Source of the DNA: Pedobacter sp. R20-19
GTDB lineage: Bacteria > Bacteroidota > Bacteroidia > Sphingobacteriales > Sphingobacteriaceae
Length of the DNA stretch: 64,000 nt
Reading direction: 5' to 3'
NCBI RefSeq assembly: GCF_000708265.2
Contig: NZ_JCKI01000002.1
Coordinates: forward strand, 620,001-684,000
Position 1 is the stretch's first letter. Each line of letters starts with the position of its first letter. The position numbers and the translations under genes were made by a program. Under the pieces are notes generated by a model, which saw nothing but the letters and a program-made list of their open reading frames with translations, ran no database searches and had not been told where the DNA came from. Shown here piece by piece: positions 46,693-56,900 of the stretch.

Positions 46693-47280
46693 TTATCCTA
46701 ATTTTTCCTGAATAATCATTTGCCACAAATCATACCCGGCCTTGCTCAAATGAAGTCCGTCGTGATCATAATAATTTGGATCTGGATTTCCGGTTTTATC
46801 CAGCATTTTTCTAAATACATCTATGAAATGCCAGTTCCCATTCCGTTTAATTAGCTCGTTCTCGATCAGGTTATTGGTATACTTAAACTGATCGGCCATG
46901 TGCCACCTGGAAAGGCTTGGTTTTAGCGAGATGAAATAACAAGGGATAGGGCCGAAGTGTTCATCTACTTTTGCCATCAGCTGAAGAAAAAACAAAAATA
47001 TCTCTTCAGGGTTTCGTCCATCACCTAAATCATTATCGCCCGCGTAAAAGATGAGTTCATCAGGCTGATAGCCTGTCATAATCCGATCAAAGAACCATGC
47101 ACATGCCGCGAGTGTTGAACCTCCAAACCCAAGGTTAATAACTCTTTTCTCAGGAAAATCATCTTGAAGGCTTTGCCAGAGACGAATGGATGAACTTCCA
47201 TAAAATATGGTGGAATAATTTTTTCTTTTCTCTGGAGAAACCTGTTCTAAACGTTTCACCTCATCTTCATACCAATACAT
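46693..47280 (-). CDS. SGNH/GDSL hydrolase
   Basis: About 195 residues, starting at the ATG at 47280; a TTG at 47322 would add 14 unlikely residues. The SGNH blocks are visible: YGSSSIRLW (nucleophile Ser), GFGGSTL, YAGDNDLGDG (Asn), and DHDGLHLSKAGYDLW (Asp-x2-His). No signal peptide is present. Such enzymes remove acyl groups from small molecules or glycans. With the neighbouring esterase it may form a two-gene unit. The substrate is unknown. Confidence 0.87.
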   Translation of the reverse strand: MYWYEDEVKRLEQVSPEKRKNYSTIFYGSSSIRLWQSLQDDFPEKRVINLGFGGSTLAACAWFFDRIMTGYQPDELIFYAGDNDLGDGRNPEEIFLFFLQLMAKVDEHFGPIPCYFISLKPSLSRWHMADQFKYTNNLIENELIKRNGNWHFIDVFRKMLDKTGNPDPNYYDHDGLHLSKAGYDLWQMIIQEKLG

Positions 47281-47444
47281 ACCTGTGAATATAAAAGTTA
47301 TATCCTCGATTTGTATGATCAAAATGTTAAATTTTAATCAATCAATAGGTCATCAATATAAAGCATGGAAATTACTTGTTGCTGGATTAACATGAAATTC
47401 ATATGCGGGTAGTTGATTTGCGGGATAACTATTCAAATTAAGAA

Positions 47445-48743
47445 ATGAAGAAAGAATTAATCTTATTGGGGCTAATGGTGTTTTTGGGGATGGTATCTTG
47501 TAAAAAGACTCCGGGCAACGATGAACCAAATGTTATTACCTATCCTGATATGGCAGAAGTTGCTGATCCAGCTATCCTATTTACCACGGCAAGTGGTGTT
47601 AAGGTTTATAATGGTGGTTTCGGTTCGGCTGTTGCAGCAGATCCAAATGACGCAGCAGTATTTTATATGTTAACGGATAGGGGTGCAAATGTAGCCGGGC
47701 AGCTGGCCAATTCCATTATTATCGGAAAACCTGATTTCGATCCACAAATTGGAAAGTTTAGGTTGAAAGATGGAAAACTGATATTGGAACAAACCATCGA
47801 GCTGAAAAATGCAGCGGGTGGAAAGTTAAACGGAATTCCAAATCCGGCAGGTATGGGGGCTTCAGGAGAGACAGCGTATGACCTAAACGGGCAGGTGATT
47901 GCGCCGAGTGCTGATGGCATTGATTCAGAAGGATTGGTGAGGGCAGCAGATGGAACTTTTTGGATCAGTGATGAATACGGACCACACCTAGCCCATTTTG
48001 ATGCCAATGGAAAAACCATTGAACGCATTAATCCATTTGGTACCGGAACGGGAGGCAGAAAAATTCCGGCAGTTTTTACCAAAAGAAGGGCAAACCGTGG
48101 GATGGAAGGATTAGCCATTACACCGGATGGGAAAACGCTGGTGGGCATGATGCAATCACCAATGTATAACCCTTCAAAAAGTGCGGTGGCCAATTCAACA
48201 GTACTGCGGATCTTAACTTTTGATATCGCAACTGGTGCAACCAAACAATATGTTTATTTAATGGATAATACCACACTTACCGGCGTGAGCGATATTGTAG
48301 CTGTAAATGCGACTACGTTTTTAACCATAGAAAGAGATGGGCTTTTTGGTGGTGATACCACTAATCCTGCAGCCTTTAAAAAAGTATTTAAGATTGATAT
48401 CAGCAATGCTACAGATATTTCTGATGCAGCCGATGGCGCAACAGGAAAACTTTACGGTGGAAAAACGGTAGAAGAGTTAAATAATCAGGCAGGGCTTGCA
48501 GCTGTGGGAATTGCTCCTGTTTCAAAAACGCTCGTTTTAGATCTGTTAAAAGATTTGCCATCGATTTACCCACATGATAAGGCAGAAGGACTTGCGCTAT
48601 TACCTGGAAACATCCTTGTTATTTCTAATGATGACGATTTTGGCGTGGTGGATAATGGAGCAAGTGGCTTTGCCCAAAAGATTTTACCATTAACTAAAAC
48701 CGTAGATCGGAACCGTTTATACTTTGTAAAGGTTAAACTTTAA
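47445..48743 (+). CDS. phytase-like esterase lipoprotein
   Basis: A 432-residue exported lipoprotein (LGMVSCKKT lipobox). It has the beta-propeller fold of the esterase-like phytase family (PF13449 type). Motifs are DGIDSEGLVRAADGTFWISDEYGPHLAHFD, GMEGLAITPDGKTLVGMMQS and a closing PHDKAEGLALLPGNILVISNDDDFGV. Members are annotated as phytase-like or phosphodiesterase-like, but the substrate is often untested. It is on its own transcription unit, divergent from the SGNH hydrolase. Confidence 0.87.
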   Translation: MKKELILLGLMVFLGMVSCKKTPGNDEPNVITYPDMAEVADPAILFTTASGVKVYNGGFGSAVAADPNDAAVFYMLTDRGANVAGQLANSIIIGKPDFDPQIGKFRLKDGKLILEQTIELKNAAGGKLNGIPNPAGMGASGETAYDLNGQVIAPSADGIDSEGLVRAADGTFWISDEYGPHLAHFDANGKTIERINPFGTGTGGRKIPAVFTKRRANRGMEGLAITPDGKTLVGMMQSPMYNPSKSAVANSTVLRILTFDIATGATKQYVYLMDNTTLTGVSDIVAVNATTFLTIERDGLFGGDTTNPAAFKKVFKIDISNATDISDAADGATGKLYGGKTVEELNNQAGLAAVGIAPVSKTLVLDLLKDLPSIYPHDKAEGLALLPGNILVISNDDDFGVVDNGASGFAQKILPLTKTVDRNRLYFVKVKL

Positions 48744-48911
48744 TCAGTACTTTACAGGTTATTTAAGCATTCGCATATGATGTAAATAAAGTGAGGAATA
48801 TTTTAAGTATGAGTTTAGTTGCATAAACAAATAATTAACCAACTCAGCTTTTAAGATTTCCCCACTTTATTCTATTGGCATTTTAATCATGCCAAAAATG
48901 AATGTTAACTT

Positions 48912-49922
48912 TTACAAATTATCTGCTGTATGAGCTACAACAGTAACACGTTTTCGTGAAGCAAAAATGGCTCCCATACTGGCACTAACGGCACCTAAAA
49001 TCATTCCGATGAAGGAGAAAATAGCGAATTTAGAAATTGCTGATGCCATTTCATCACCAACTTTTCTGGCTTTCTGTTCTGCTTCTGCTTTAACTTGTTT
49101 AACTTTTTCTTTTGCGGTATTCAAGGTACTTACCCAATTTTCTACAATCTGTTGAGATTCTACACGGCTTTTTCCGGTTCTTGTCTGAACGATATTAACC
49201 AGGGCTTCCTGATCTACAGCATTAAAGGTAGAGTCGCTCGCTGAAAACAATTTAGAAAAAAGAGCATCTAGCTTCTCTTGTGCATCCTGAGGATTTTCCA
49301 AAATATCTTTTCCTGTTGATTCACCTGCTCCGGTTGCCTCATTGGCTTTCTCTTTTAAGGCGCCTGGTTGTAATTCCTTTTTACCAGATTGTTTTAATAA
49401 CAGTTCTGCCTCTTGTTTCATTTTACCAAAAGTGTTTTCATCTACACCTAGCTGATCTTTAATCATATTTCCAGCTTCAGGAGCTGCAGCCTTAATGCCT
49501 TCTCCAGCCACAGAAAAACCTTTTGTAATTACAGAGCCAACTCCACCAACCACTTTACCTACTGATGAAGTAATGAGATATAAGTTTAAAAAGGTTAATA
49601 AACACCAGGTAAGTAATCCATGTAGTATTAAATCTGTTTTTTGAACATGGTTAGAAAACCAGCCAGCTACCCAGCCACCTGTAAATAAAGAAATAAGCAT
49701 GGTTACAATCCACCAGATTAATGCTCCGGTTCCAAGACCACTAAAAGGCTTTGCTTCTTCGATTGGATCGATACTTCCCATGCCAATACCCAAACCAAGA
49801 ATACTGAGCAAAAGTTGAATGGCAATGGCAATAAAAACGCCTGAAATGATTGCGCTCCATGATAGGCGACTGATAAATCCGATAGCAGATTTATCTCTTA
49901 CTGTGTGAATTGTTTGTGACAT
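48912..49922 (-). CDS. membrane protein with amphipathic central region
   Basis: A 336-residue protein. Three N-terminal spans (about 18-48, 62-88, 96-118) are followed by a ~180-residue hydrophilic region rich in Lys, Glu and Ala, then a last span (about 300-322). Motifs are WSAIISGVFIAIAIQLLLSILGLGIG and GGWVAGWF, found in a widespread family of unknown function. The soluble part looks helical, possibly coiled coil. No enzymatic motif is seen. It may be a stress-related envelope protein, which is a guess. It stands alone. Confidence 0.65.
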   Translation of the reverse strand: MSQTIHTVRDKSAIGFISRLSWSAIISGVFIAIAIQLLLSILGLGIGMGSIDPIEEAKPFSGLGTGALIWWIVTMLISLFTGGWVAGWFSNHVQKTDLILHGLLTWCLLTFLNLYLITSSVGKVVGGVGSVITKGFSVAGEGIKAAAPEAGNMIKDQLGVDENTFGKMKQEAELLLKQSGKKELQPGALKEKANEATGAGESTGKDILENPQDAQEKLDALFSKLFSASDSTFNAVDQEALVNIVQTRTGKSRVESQQIVENWVSTLNTAKEKVKQVKAEAEQKARKVGDEMASAISKFAIFSFIGMILGAVSASMGAIFASRKRVTVVAHTADNL

Positions 49923-50562
49923 TTTCTGTTTTTTCTAGGTTAATAAAATTGATTTCAATAAGCCGTAATTTTTTATTACCTACAAAAACAATGTTTTAAA
50001 ACTGATCTTGGAATGATCAATCCTCACATTCATCAAAGTTGATTTTGTAATTTTTATTTTCATAACGGTTATTTTTTGTTTCGATAGAGAACAGGGGTGT
50101 AGGTGAAATGTTTGTTTTGTGTATCGTAAATGTTACAACCTTTGGTTTTGTCTTTAGTAAAAACCGGAGATCAGAATTTAACGTATGCGTAAGTGATTAA
50201 AATCTGCTTTATCAAGTTAAATCTTTGATATTTAAATGGTTGTTTTTATTGCTGTAGAGGGTTATGGTTGAAAATCACAATTTGGTGATAACACCAGCTA
50301 AAGGTTAAGAATCAATTTTATGCGCATTAAAGCATTATCTACACCCTCCTGATTTATAAATTTTGATGTAATGATGGTACATATGTTTAATCGGCATGAT
50401 AAAAACTTGTTTTTTAATACATTGCAAATCTGTTTTAATGCATATTTTTTCTAACCTTAAATAATTTACAGTAGCTAAGTGTGTTTTTATCAGGCTATAA
50501 TCAAAATGCCAGTTGCTGTAAATCCAAATAAAATATCATAAGCTTAATCTACATTAATAAAA
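49923..50562. other. intergenic region, nothing recognised
   Basis: A 640-base AT-rich gap upstream of the GH43 gene. No gene, hairpin terminator or TAnnTTTG element with a good -33 partner was found. The promoters of the flanking divergent genes must lie here. Confidence 0.4.
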
Positions 50563-51912
50563 ATGACAAAGAAATTTAGCGTACTCACCATCATTTTTTT
50601 GAGCATAATATCTTCGGTATCCGTTGCACAGAATCCTATTATTCAAACTAAATTCACCGCAGATCCGGCTCCGATGGTTTATAAGGATACCGTATATTTA
50701 TACACCACTCATGATGAGAATAATGCAGGCCCCGGTATGGGAAAATTCCTGATGAAAGACTGGCTCCTTTATACTTCTACTGATATGGTGAACTGGACAG
50801 ATCATGGTGTAGTGGCATCATTAAAAGATTTTACCTGGGGCAGGCAGGATAATGGCGCATGGGCCCACCAATGTATTGAACGCAATGGAAAGTTTTACCT
50901 TTATTGTGCTGTACAAGGAAGTGGAATTGGGGTGTTAGTTGCTGATAGCCCCTATGGCCCATTTAAAGATCCCATAGGCAAAAGGCTGGTGGATACCGAT
51001 CATTTGTGGAACGATATTGATCCTTCGGTATTTATTGATAATGACGGACAAGCTTATTTATATTGGGGCAATCCAAGCCTTTGGTATGTTAAGCTAAATG
51101 AAGATATGATTTCCTACGCTGGTGAAGTCACTAAAATTCCCAATATTGGTAAAGAGAAGGGGCAAACTACTGAAGATGCCTATCACTACCAGGAAGGGCC
51201 ATGGACTTACAAACGCAATGGACATTACTACTTGGCTTATGCTTCTACCTGTTGCCCGGAAGGGATTGGTTATGCCATGAGCAATAGTGCCATCGGCCCC
51301 TGGGAATATAAGGGCTACATCATGAAACCAAATGCAAAATCATCAGGTAATCATCCTGGAATTATTGATTATAAGGGGAAGTCCTATGTATTTGGTTTTA
51401 ATTTCAGGTTGAATTTTATGCTTACCGAGCAACATCATGAACGACGTTCCGTTTGCGTAGAAGAATTAAAATATAATACTGATGGAACGATTCCAGAATT
51501 ACCATGGTGGTCTGAAACTGGGGTTGAGCAGATCGAAAATCTTGATCCTTACAAACGTACAGAAGCTGAAACCATCAACTGGGCTGATGGTATTAATACA
51601 GAAAAGGATATTAAAACCGGACAGCTTTTTGCCAGTAATAACCGTGCCGGTGCATATATAAAAGTACGTGGTGTTGATTTTGGAGAAGGCGCTAAAACAT
51701 TTGAAGCCCGCATGGTAGCTATTACCGCAGGAAGCCTGGAAATTAGGATTGACAATCAGGCGGGCGATTTATTGGGTACGCTAAATGTTAAATCTCCAAA
51801 CTGGGAAACCATTTCAAGCAAGATCAAAGCCGTAAAAGGTAAGCATGACCTTTATCTGATTTTTAAAGGCGGTAGCTTCAACCTTGATTGGTGGAAAATG
51901 AAAACTAAATAA
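50563..51912 (+). CDS. glycoside hydrolase family 43 with CBM6-like domain
   Basis: A 449-residue exported enzyme with signal peptide ending in SVSVAQ. The GH43 five-bladed propeller (about 25-320) has the catalytic base D34 in ADPAPMVYKDTVYLYTTHD, the pKa-modulating Asp in NDIDPSVFIDNDGQAYLYWGN, and the general acid in YQEGPWTYKRNGHYYLAY. A C-terminal beta-sandwich (about 330-448, EAETINWADGINTE...NLDWWKM) is a CBM6-like carbohydrate-binding module. Substrates are arabino- or xylo-oligosaccharides. It lies 200 bp upstream of the ECF sigma gene but is probably transcribed apart from the PUL. Confidence 0.9.
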   Translation: MTKKFSVLTIIFLSIISSVSVAQNPIIQTKFTADPAPMVYKDTVYLYTTHDENNAGPGMGKFLMKDWLLYTSTDMVNWTDHGVVASLKDFTWGRQDNGAWAHQCIERNGKFYLYCAVQGSGIGVLVADSPYGPFKDPIGKRLVDTDHLWNDIDPSVFIDNDGQAYLYWGNPSLWYVKLNEDMISYAGEVTKIPNIGKEKGQTTEDAYHYQEGPWTYKRNGHYYLAYASTCCPEGIGYAMSNSAIGPWEYKGYIMKPNAKSSGNHPGIIDYKGKSYVFGFNFRLNFMLTEQHHERRSVCVEELKYNTDGTIPELPWWSETGVEQIENLDPYKRTEAETINWADGINTEKDIKTGQLFASNNRAGAYIKVRGVDFGEGAKTFEARMVAITAGSLEIRIDNQAGDLLGTLNVKSPNWETISSKIKAVKGKHDLYLIFKGGSFNLDWWKMKTK

Positions 51913-52093
51913 TAAATTCCATAAGGATCACTATATTGTTGACCTTCATTTTTGCGTACCTGAAAAGCATCTAAGTCAATCAGGCAAATACATTTCAAGA
52001 GCATAAACCTTACTTAATTTTACTCCGTTAAGTTGTGTAAGCATCAATAACCTGATAGTTTTTAGCATTAATTGTTAAAATAGGCAGGTAATA

Positions 52094-52130
52094 CGTTTTA
52101 CTAGCTAATTTTTATTATGTTAGTAAAACG
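52094..52130. promoter_or_regulatory. inverted repeat across the sigma-factor leader
   Basis: CGTTTTACTA (52094-52103) and TAGTAAAACG (52121-52130) are perfect 10-base inverted repeats 17 bases apart. They span the upstream ATG candidate of the sigma factor at 52117, which favours the later ATG at 52141. This could be an operator or an RNA hairpin controlling translation. Confidence 0.6.
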
Positions 52131-52140
52131 AACTATCTCT

Positions 52141-52767
52141 ATGCCTGTTAAAAAAATTCTGCATAATGAAACCAATTATATAGAATGGAACTCCTTTAAA
52201 GCGGGGAACTGGGAAGCTTTTGGTCGCATTTACGATACACATTTCAAATTATTAAACAATTACGGATATAAGTTTACCAGAGATACTGATCAGATTGAAG
52301 ATGCAGTACATGATCTTTTTGTAAACCTCTGGCAAAAAAGAACACAAATCGGCAATCCTGCCTCTGTGCGTAATTATCTGTATAAATCTTTGCGAAACAT
52401 GCTATTTCGTAAAATGGAAACGCAGCAAAAATTCGTTAAGTTAAATGCCGGAGAGGATTATCAATTCCATTTTGAAGTCTCTTTCGATACCTTATTCATG
52501 GAGAATGAGGCCAAAAAAGATCTTCAAAAGAAATTAAAGGAAGCCATCCAAACGCTTTCTGCAAGGCAACAAGAAATTATTTACCTGAGGTTTTATGAAG
52601 GTTTAAGCTATGAAGAAGCTGCCGATATCATGAATCTAAACATCAATTCTACTTATAAACTATTGTATAAGGCTATTGGGAAACTTCAGAAACAAGTTAA
52701 GCTGGAAGATTTGATGATGATTTTATGTCTTCTTGCATCTGAAAAGACACTTTTAGAAATAAATTAA
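52141..52767 (+). CDS. ECF RNA polymerase sigma factor
   Basis: About 208 residues from Met at 52141 (ATG at 52117 adds 8 residues). Sigma-2 (about 20-90) has GNWEAFGRIYDTHFKLLNNYGYKFT and DQIEDAVHDLFVNLWQKR; sigma-4 (about 140-190) has LSARQQEIIYLRFYEGLSYEEAADIMNLNINSTYKLLYKA. This is the Bacteroidota FecI-like/SigK-type ECF group. It is followed by FecR and SusC with an STN domain, the standard trans-envelope signalling set. It should switch on the PUL when its glycan is sensed. Confidence 0.93.
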   Translation: MPVKKILHNETNYIEWNSFKAGNWEAFGRIYDTHFKLLNNYGYKFTRDTDQIEDAVHDLFVNLWQKRTQIGNPASVRNYLYKSLRNMLFRKMETQQKFVKLNAGEDYQFHFEVSFDTLFMENEAKKDLQKKLKEAIQTLSARQQEIIYLRFYEGLSYEEAADIMNLNINSTYKLLYKAIGKLQKQVKLEDLMMILCLLASEKTLLEIN

Positions 52768-52836
52768 TTTTTTTTTAAAGGATGAGGGATAATTTCAGTT
52801 ACCTCATGTATATAAGGGATATAATAACATGTTGAT

Positions 52837-53859
52837 ATGGATTTTTCTCAATACATACATTACAATTATGAAGATCTATTAAATGATGATGCTTTCCTGC
52901 ATTTTATTATTGATCAAAAAGCTTCGGATTTGGATGCATGGGAAAACTTCAAAAAGGAGCAGCCGTATCGAAGTAAAGTTGCACAGGCGGCATTCGAAAC
53001 CCTTTCTGCTTATCGCCAACAAAAAGTTTTTACCAACGAAACCTCACAATCGATGGTTTTTGATAGAATTACGGCAACCATTAATACTACTCAACCCAAA
53101 ATAAAATCATTTAATTTTTTATCGTTTTTTAGGGTAGCGGCTGTTTTTGCGGTGGTAGCCTTAACAGCTGTGCTCTATTTTAGCTTTTGGAACAAAAAAT
53201 CAATCGAAACAGATTTTGGCCATATTCAAACTTTGACCTTACCTGATGGCTCGGAAGTTACATTGAATGGCAATTCTAAAATTAGTTATGCCAAAGACTT
53301 TAAGAAAGGCACACGAGAGGTTTGGTTAAATGGTGAGGCATTATTTAACGTGAAGCACATTAATATTGATACCAACAACATTAAACCAGCTGAGAAATTT
53401 ATGGTGCATTGTGGCGATATGAATATTGAAGTTTTAGGAACCACCTTCAATGTGAAAAGCCGGCATGATCAAACAAGCGTAGGTTTGCTTAGTGGGAAAA
53501 TTAAGATTGATTATAACGACGTTTCTGAAACGAAGAAAGCCTTTATAATGGCTCCCGGCGATTTCGTGAAATATGCCAGAGAAAGTAAACTGGTGCACCA
53601 GAAAATTGTGAACCCACAACATTTAACGGCATGGACCACCCGCCACCTGGTGTTTCAGGATGCATCGCTAGAAGAAATGATTGCCGTGCTGCAGGATGAC
53701 CTGGGTTATGAAGTAATGCTTCCTGATGATGAATTGAACCATTTGAAACTGGAAGGCGAAATTAACGTGAGCAGCGTAAAAGAATTACTTCAGATTTTAT
53801 CCAATACCTTATACTTAACCATTAAAACCGAAAATAAAAAGATAACCATAACCAAATAG
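52837..53859 (+). CDS. FecR family anti-sigma factor
   Basis: A 340-residue single-span protein. A cytoplasmic N-terminal domain (1-95) binds the sigma factor, the membrane span is 97-118, and a periplasmic FecR domain (about 125-340) has IQTLTLPDGSEVTLNGNSKISYAKDF and VWLNGEALFNVKHI. It relays the signal from SusC STN to the ECF sigma. The C-terminal subdomain ends in KELLQILSNTLYLTIKTENKKITITK, as usual. It lies 70 bp after the sigma gene and 72 bp before SusC. Confidence 0.92.
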   Translation: MDFSQYIHYNYEDLLNDDAFLHFIIDQKASDLDAWENFKKEQPYRSKVAQAAFETLSAYRQQKVFTNETSQSMVFDRITATINTTQPKIKSFNFLSFFRVAAVFAVVALTAVLYFSFWNKKSIETDFGHIQTLTLPDGSEVTLNGNSKISYAKDFKKGTREVWLNGEALFNVKHINIDTNNIKPAEKFMVHCGDMNIEVLGTTFNVKSRHDQTSVGLLSGKIKIDYNDVSETKKAFIMAPGDFVKYARESKLVHQKIVNPQHLTAWTTRHLVFQDASLEEMIAVLQDDLGYEVMLPDDELNHLKLEGEINVSSVKELLQILSNTLYLTIKTENKKITITK

Positions 53860-53866
53860 TTTGCAT

Positions 53867-53884
53867 GATTTAAGCGCTTAAATC
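53867..53884. promoter_or_regulatory. 18-bp perfect palindrome before SusC
   Basis: GATTTAAGCGCTTAAATC is a perfect palindrome 7 bp after the fecR stop and 47 bp before the susC start. The AAGCGCTT core resembles LacI-family operators. It may serve as an operator or simply a hairpin; no LacI gene is in the window. Confidence 0.55.
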
Positions 53885-53930
53885 TGGTCGACTATAAAAG
53901 CAACAACCAACAACTAAAACTAAACAGATT

Positions 53931-56900
53931 ATGAGAATACTATACCTTAGCAGGGTAGCGAAATTCGGCTGCCTTACTATGATGTTCTGCGCATGCACCG
54001 TGTTTTGTTCTGCCCAACTGATGGCCCGGAACCTGACTCGGGTAAAAGGTGAAGCGCAAATTCATGGCGATCATAAGATATTGCTTAAAACAGCACTAGA
54101 CCTAATAAAGTCCAGGTTCGAGATTAAAATCGCATATAAAGAGGGGATTCTTGAAAATAAAAACAGTAATTTGGATGAAACCCAGATTATGGCCTTTGGT
54201 GACCCTAAAACGGCACTAACGTTCGTGCTAAATGGCACTACGCTAGACTTTAATAAAATCAGTGAGTCGCAATATATTATTGTAGATGCTGGTAAAGCAA
54301 AAAGAGCTGATATTATAAAAGGTACCATTTTTTCTGCTACTGATAATCTTCCATTAATCGGCGCAACCGTTTACATTAAGGGTACCAAAACCGGGGCCTC
54401 AACCGATGCCCAGGGTCAGTTTAGCTTAACTATTCCAGCCGAATTTGCTGGAAAACCGATCGTATTAAGCATTGCATCAGTAGGCTTCCAGACTTTAGAA
54501 TTGCCAGTAAGCGACTTCAAAACGCCTATTAGTGTAAAACTTAAAGAAAGTAGCAGCAGCCTAAATGATGTGGTGGTTACGGCTTTAGGGATAAAACGTG
54601 ATAGTAAGGCGTTGGGTTATGCAGTAACCGAAGTAAAAGGATCTGAATTTACACAAGCTCGTGAAAATAATGTGGCTAATGCACTAACTGGTAAAGTTGC
54701 AGGTGTAAATGCTACAGGTTTATCTACCGGACCAGGTGGATCAAGCCGGGTCATTATTCGTGGTAATGGTTCCTTTAATGGCAATAACCAGCCACTTTAT
54801 GTGATAAATGGTATGCCCATAGATAATTCTGTACCAGGAGGTGCGGCAACTACAAATGGGATAGCCAGTAATGTAGACCGGGGCGATGGAATCAGCAGCA
54901 TCAATCCTGATGATATTGAGAGCATCACTGTTTTGAAAGGGGGTACGGCAGCGGCATTATACGGATCAAGGGCCAGTAATGGTGTAATTCTGATCACTAC
55001 TAAAAAGGGCGTGAAGCAAAAAGGCATTGGTATTGAATACAATTCTACCTTCACCATGGAAAATGCGATTAATGATAACGATTATCAATATGAGTATGGT
55101 CAGGGTTTAAATGGGGTAAAGCCTATGAATAAAAATGATGCAATAGCCACCGGCCGACTTTCATTTGGTGCTAAAATAGATGGTTCTGATTATGTGGCTG
55201 CCGATGGTTTAACGCATCCTTACAGTGCAGTTAAAGATAATATCAGTAATTTTTATTCCACTGGAACCAACTTCACCAATACTGTTGCATTTTCTGGTGG
55301 TACAGATGGTATTGTTTACCGTCTATCGGTTGCCGATCTGGATAGTAAAGGTATTATTTCCACCACCAGGTTTAAACGTCAAACGGCCAATTTAAATATC
55401 AATGCCAAAATCACAGATAAGATTAAAGTGGAGGGTTTGGCACAGTATAATTTAGAGCGGGGTTATAACAGAACTTCAGCAGGGGATGCCCTGGGTAACC
55501 CAAACTGGACGCCTTACGAGGTGGCCAATACGGTAGATGTGAGGTGGCTGGCTCCAGGTTATGATGCGGCAGGCAACCAAACGCCTTGGAATGATGCCGG
55601 TATTGCTACAAACGGTTATTTCGTAATGAACAAATACCAACAGAATGATACGAAAAACAGGTTTATTGGCCAGGGTTCCATCAGCTATGATATCGTTAAA
55701 AACTTCCAGCTAAAAGGCGTCATCAGTCGCGATTTTTACAATTATAATTACGAGAATATTTTACCAACAGGCGATACTTATGTTCCCAACGGACAATATT
55801 CGGCTATAAAATCTGATGTTTCTGAAACCAACTCACTCATTACAGGTAACTATAGAAACCGGATAGCCGATAAAATCGGGATTTCAATTTTAGGTGGTGC
55901 CAACAGCCGCCGTTTCGAAAACAAACAACTTGATATGACTGGTAATACGTTTACCATTCCTTACTTCTATAGCTATAAAAACCTGGCCACAGCAAGTACT
56001 GTTCCAACACATCAGCGCATTAGAACCAACTCTGTATTTGGATCAGTTGATGCAGATTATAAAAGTATTCTATACCTAACCTATACCGCCAGAAATGATT
56101 GGTTTTCTACATTGAGTCCAGATAATAATAGTATTCTTTACCAGAGTGTTGGTGGAAGTTTGGTGCTATCTGATGCCTTAAAAATGCCATCATCAATAGA
56201 TATTTTCAGAATCCGTGGATCATGGGCAGAGGTTGGCGGTGGTGCGGCAGACCCTTATAAAATTAATTTAACCTATACCAATGTGCCAAGTTCAGGTCAG
56301 CCATTGCAAAACGTAAGCAGTAATGACATCACGAACCAAAATTTAAAGCCATATACCTCCACTACCTATGAAGGTGGTTTCGAGCTAAAAATGTTTAAAG
56401 GCCGATTGGGATTTGATTTCACCGCATATAGTCGTAAAACAACCAATGACATTTTGAATGCAGCCATTTCATCAACTTCTGGTTATAACAATGCGGTACT
56501 AAATGTGGGGGAACTGAGCAATAAAGGAATTGAGTTTTTGCTCACAGGTACACCAGTTCAAGGCAATAAATTTAGCTGGAACATCAGTTACAATATCGCT
56601 TACAATAAAAGTAAAGTAATTAAACTGGTAGATGGTACCAATACCTTTCAGATGGCCACTTCGGTAGGGAATTGGGGTTACATTAACCAAACGGTTGGCA
56701 GCTCTTACGGAACGATTGTGGGTACCCGAATGTTGAGAAATGATGCCGGAGAAATTGTATACAATTCAGCAACAAAACGCCCGGTTGCTACCGGTTTGCA
56801 AGAATTAGGCGATGGCGTGCCACCACTCACCATGGGTTTAACACAGGATTTCAGGTTCGGAAACTTTAATTTCAGTTTCCTGATTGATGGGAAATTCGGG

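Noticed and set aside
49923..50562. Riboswitch or small RNA in the gap before GH43
   Set aside because: No conserved riboswitch core or strong hairpin plus T-run was recognised by eye.
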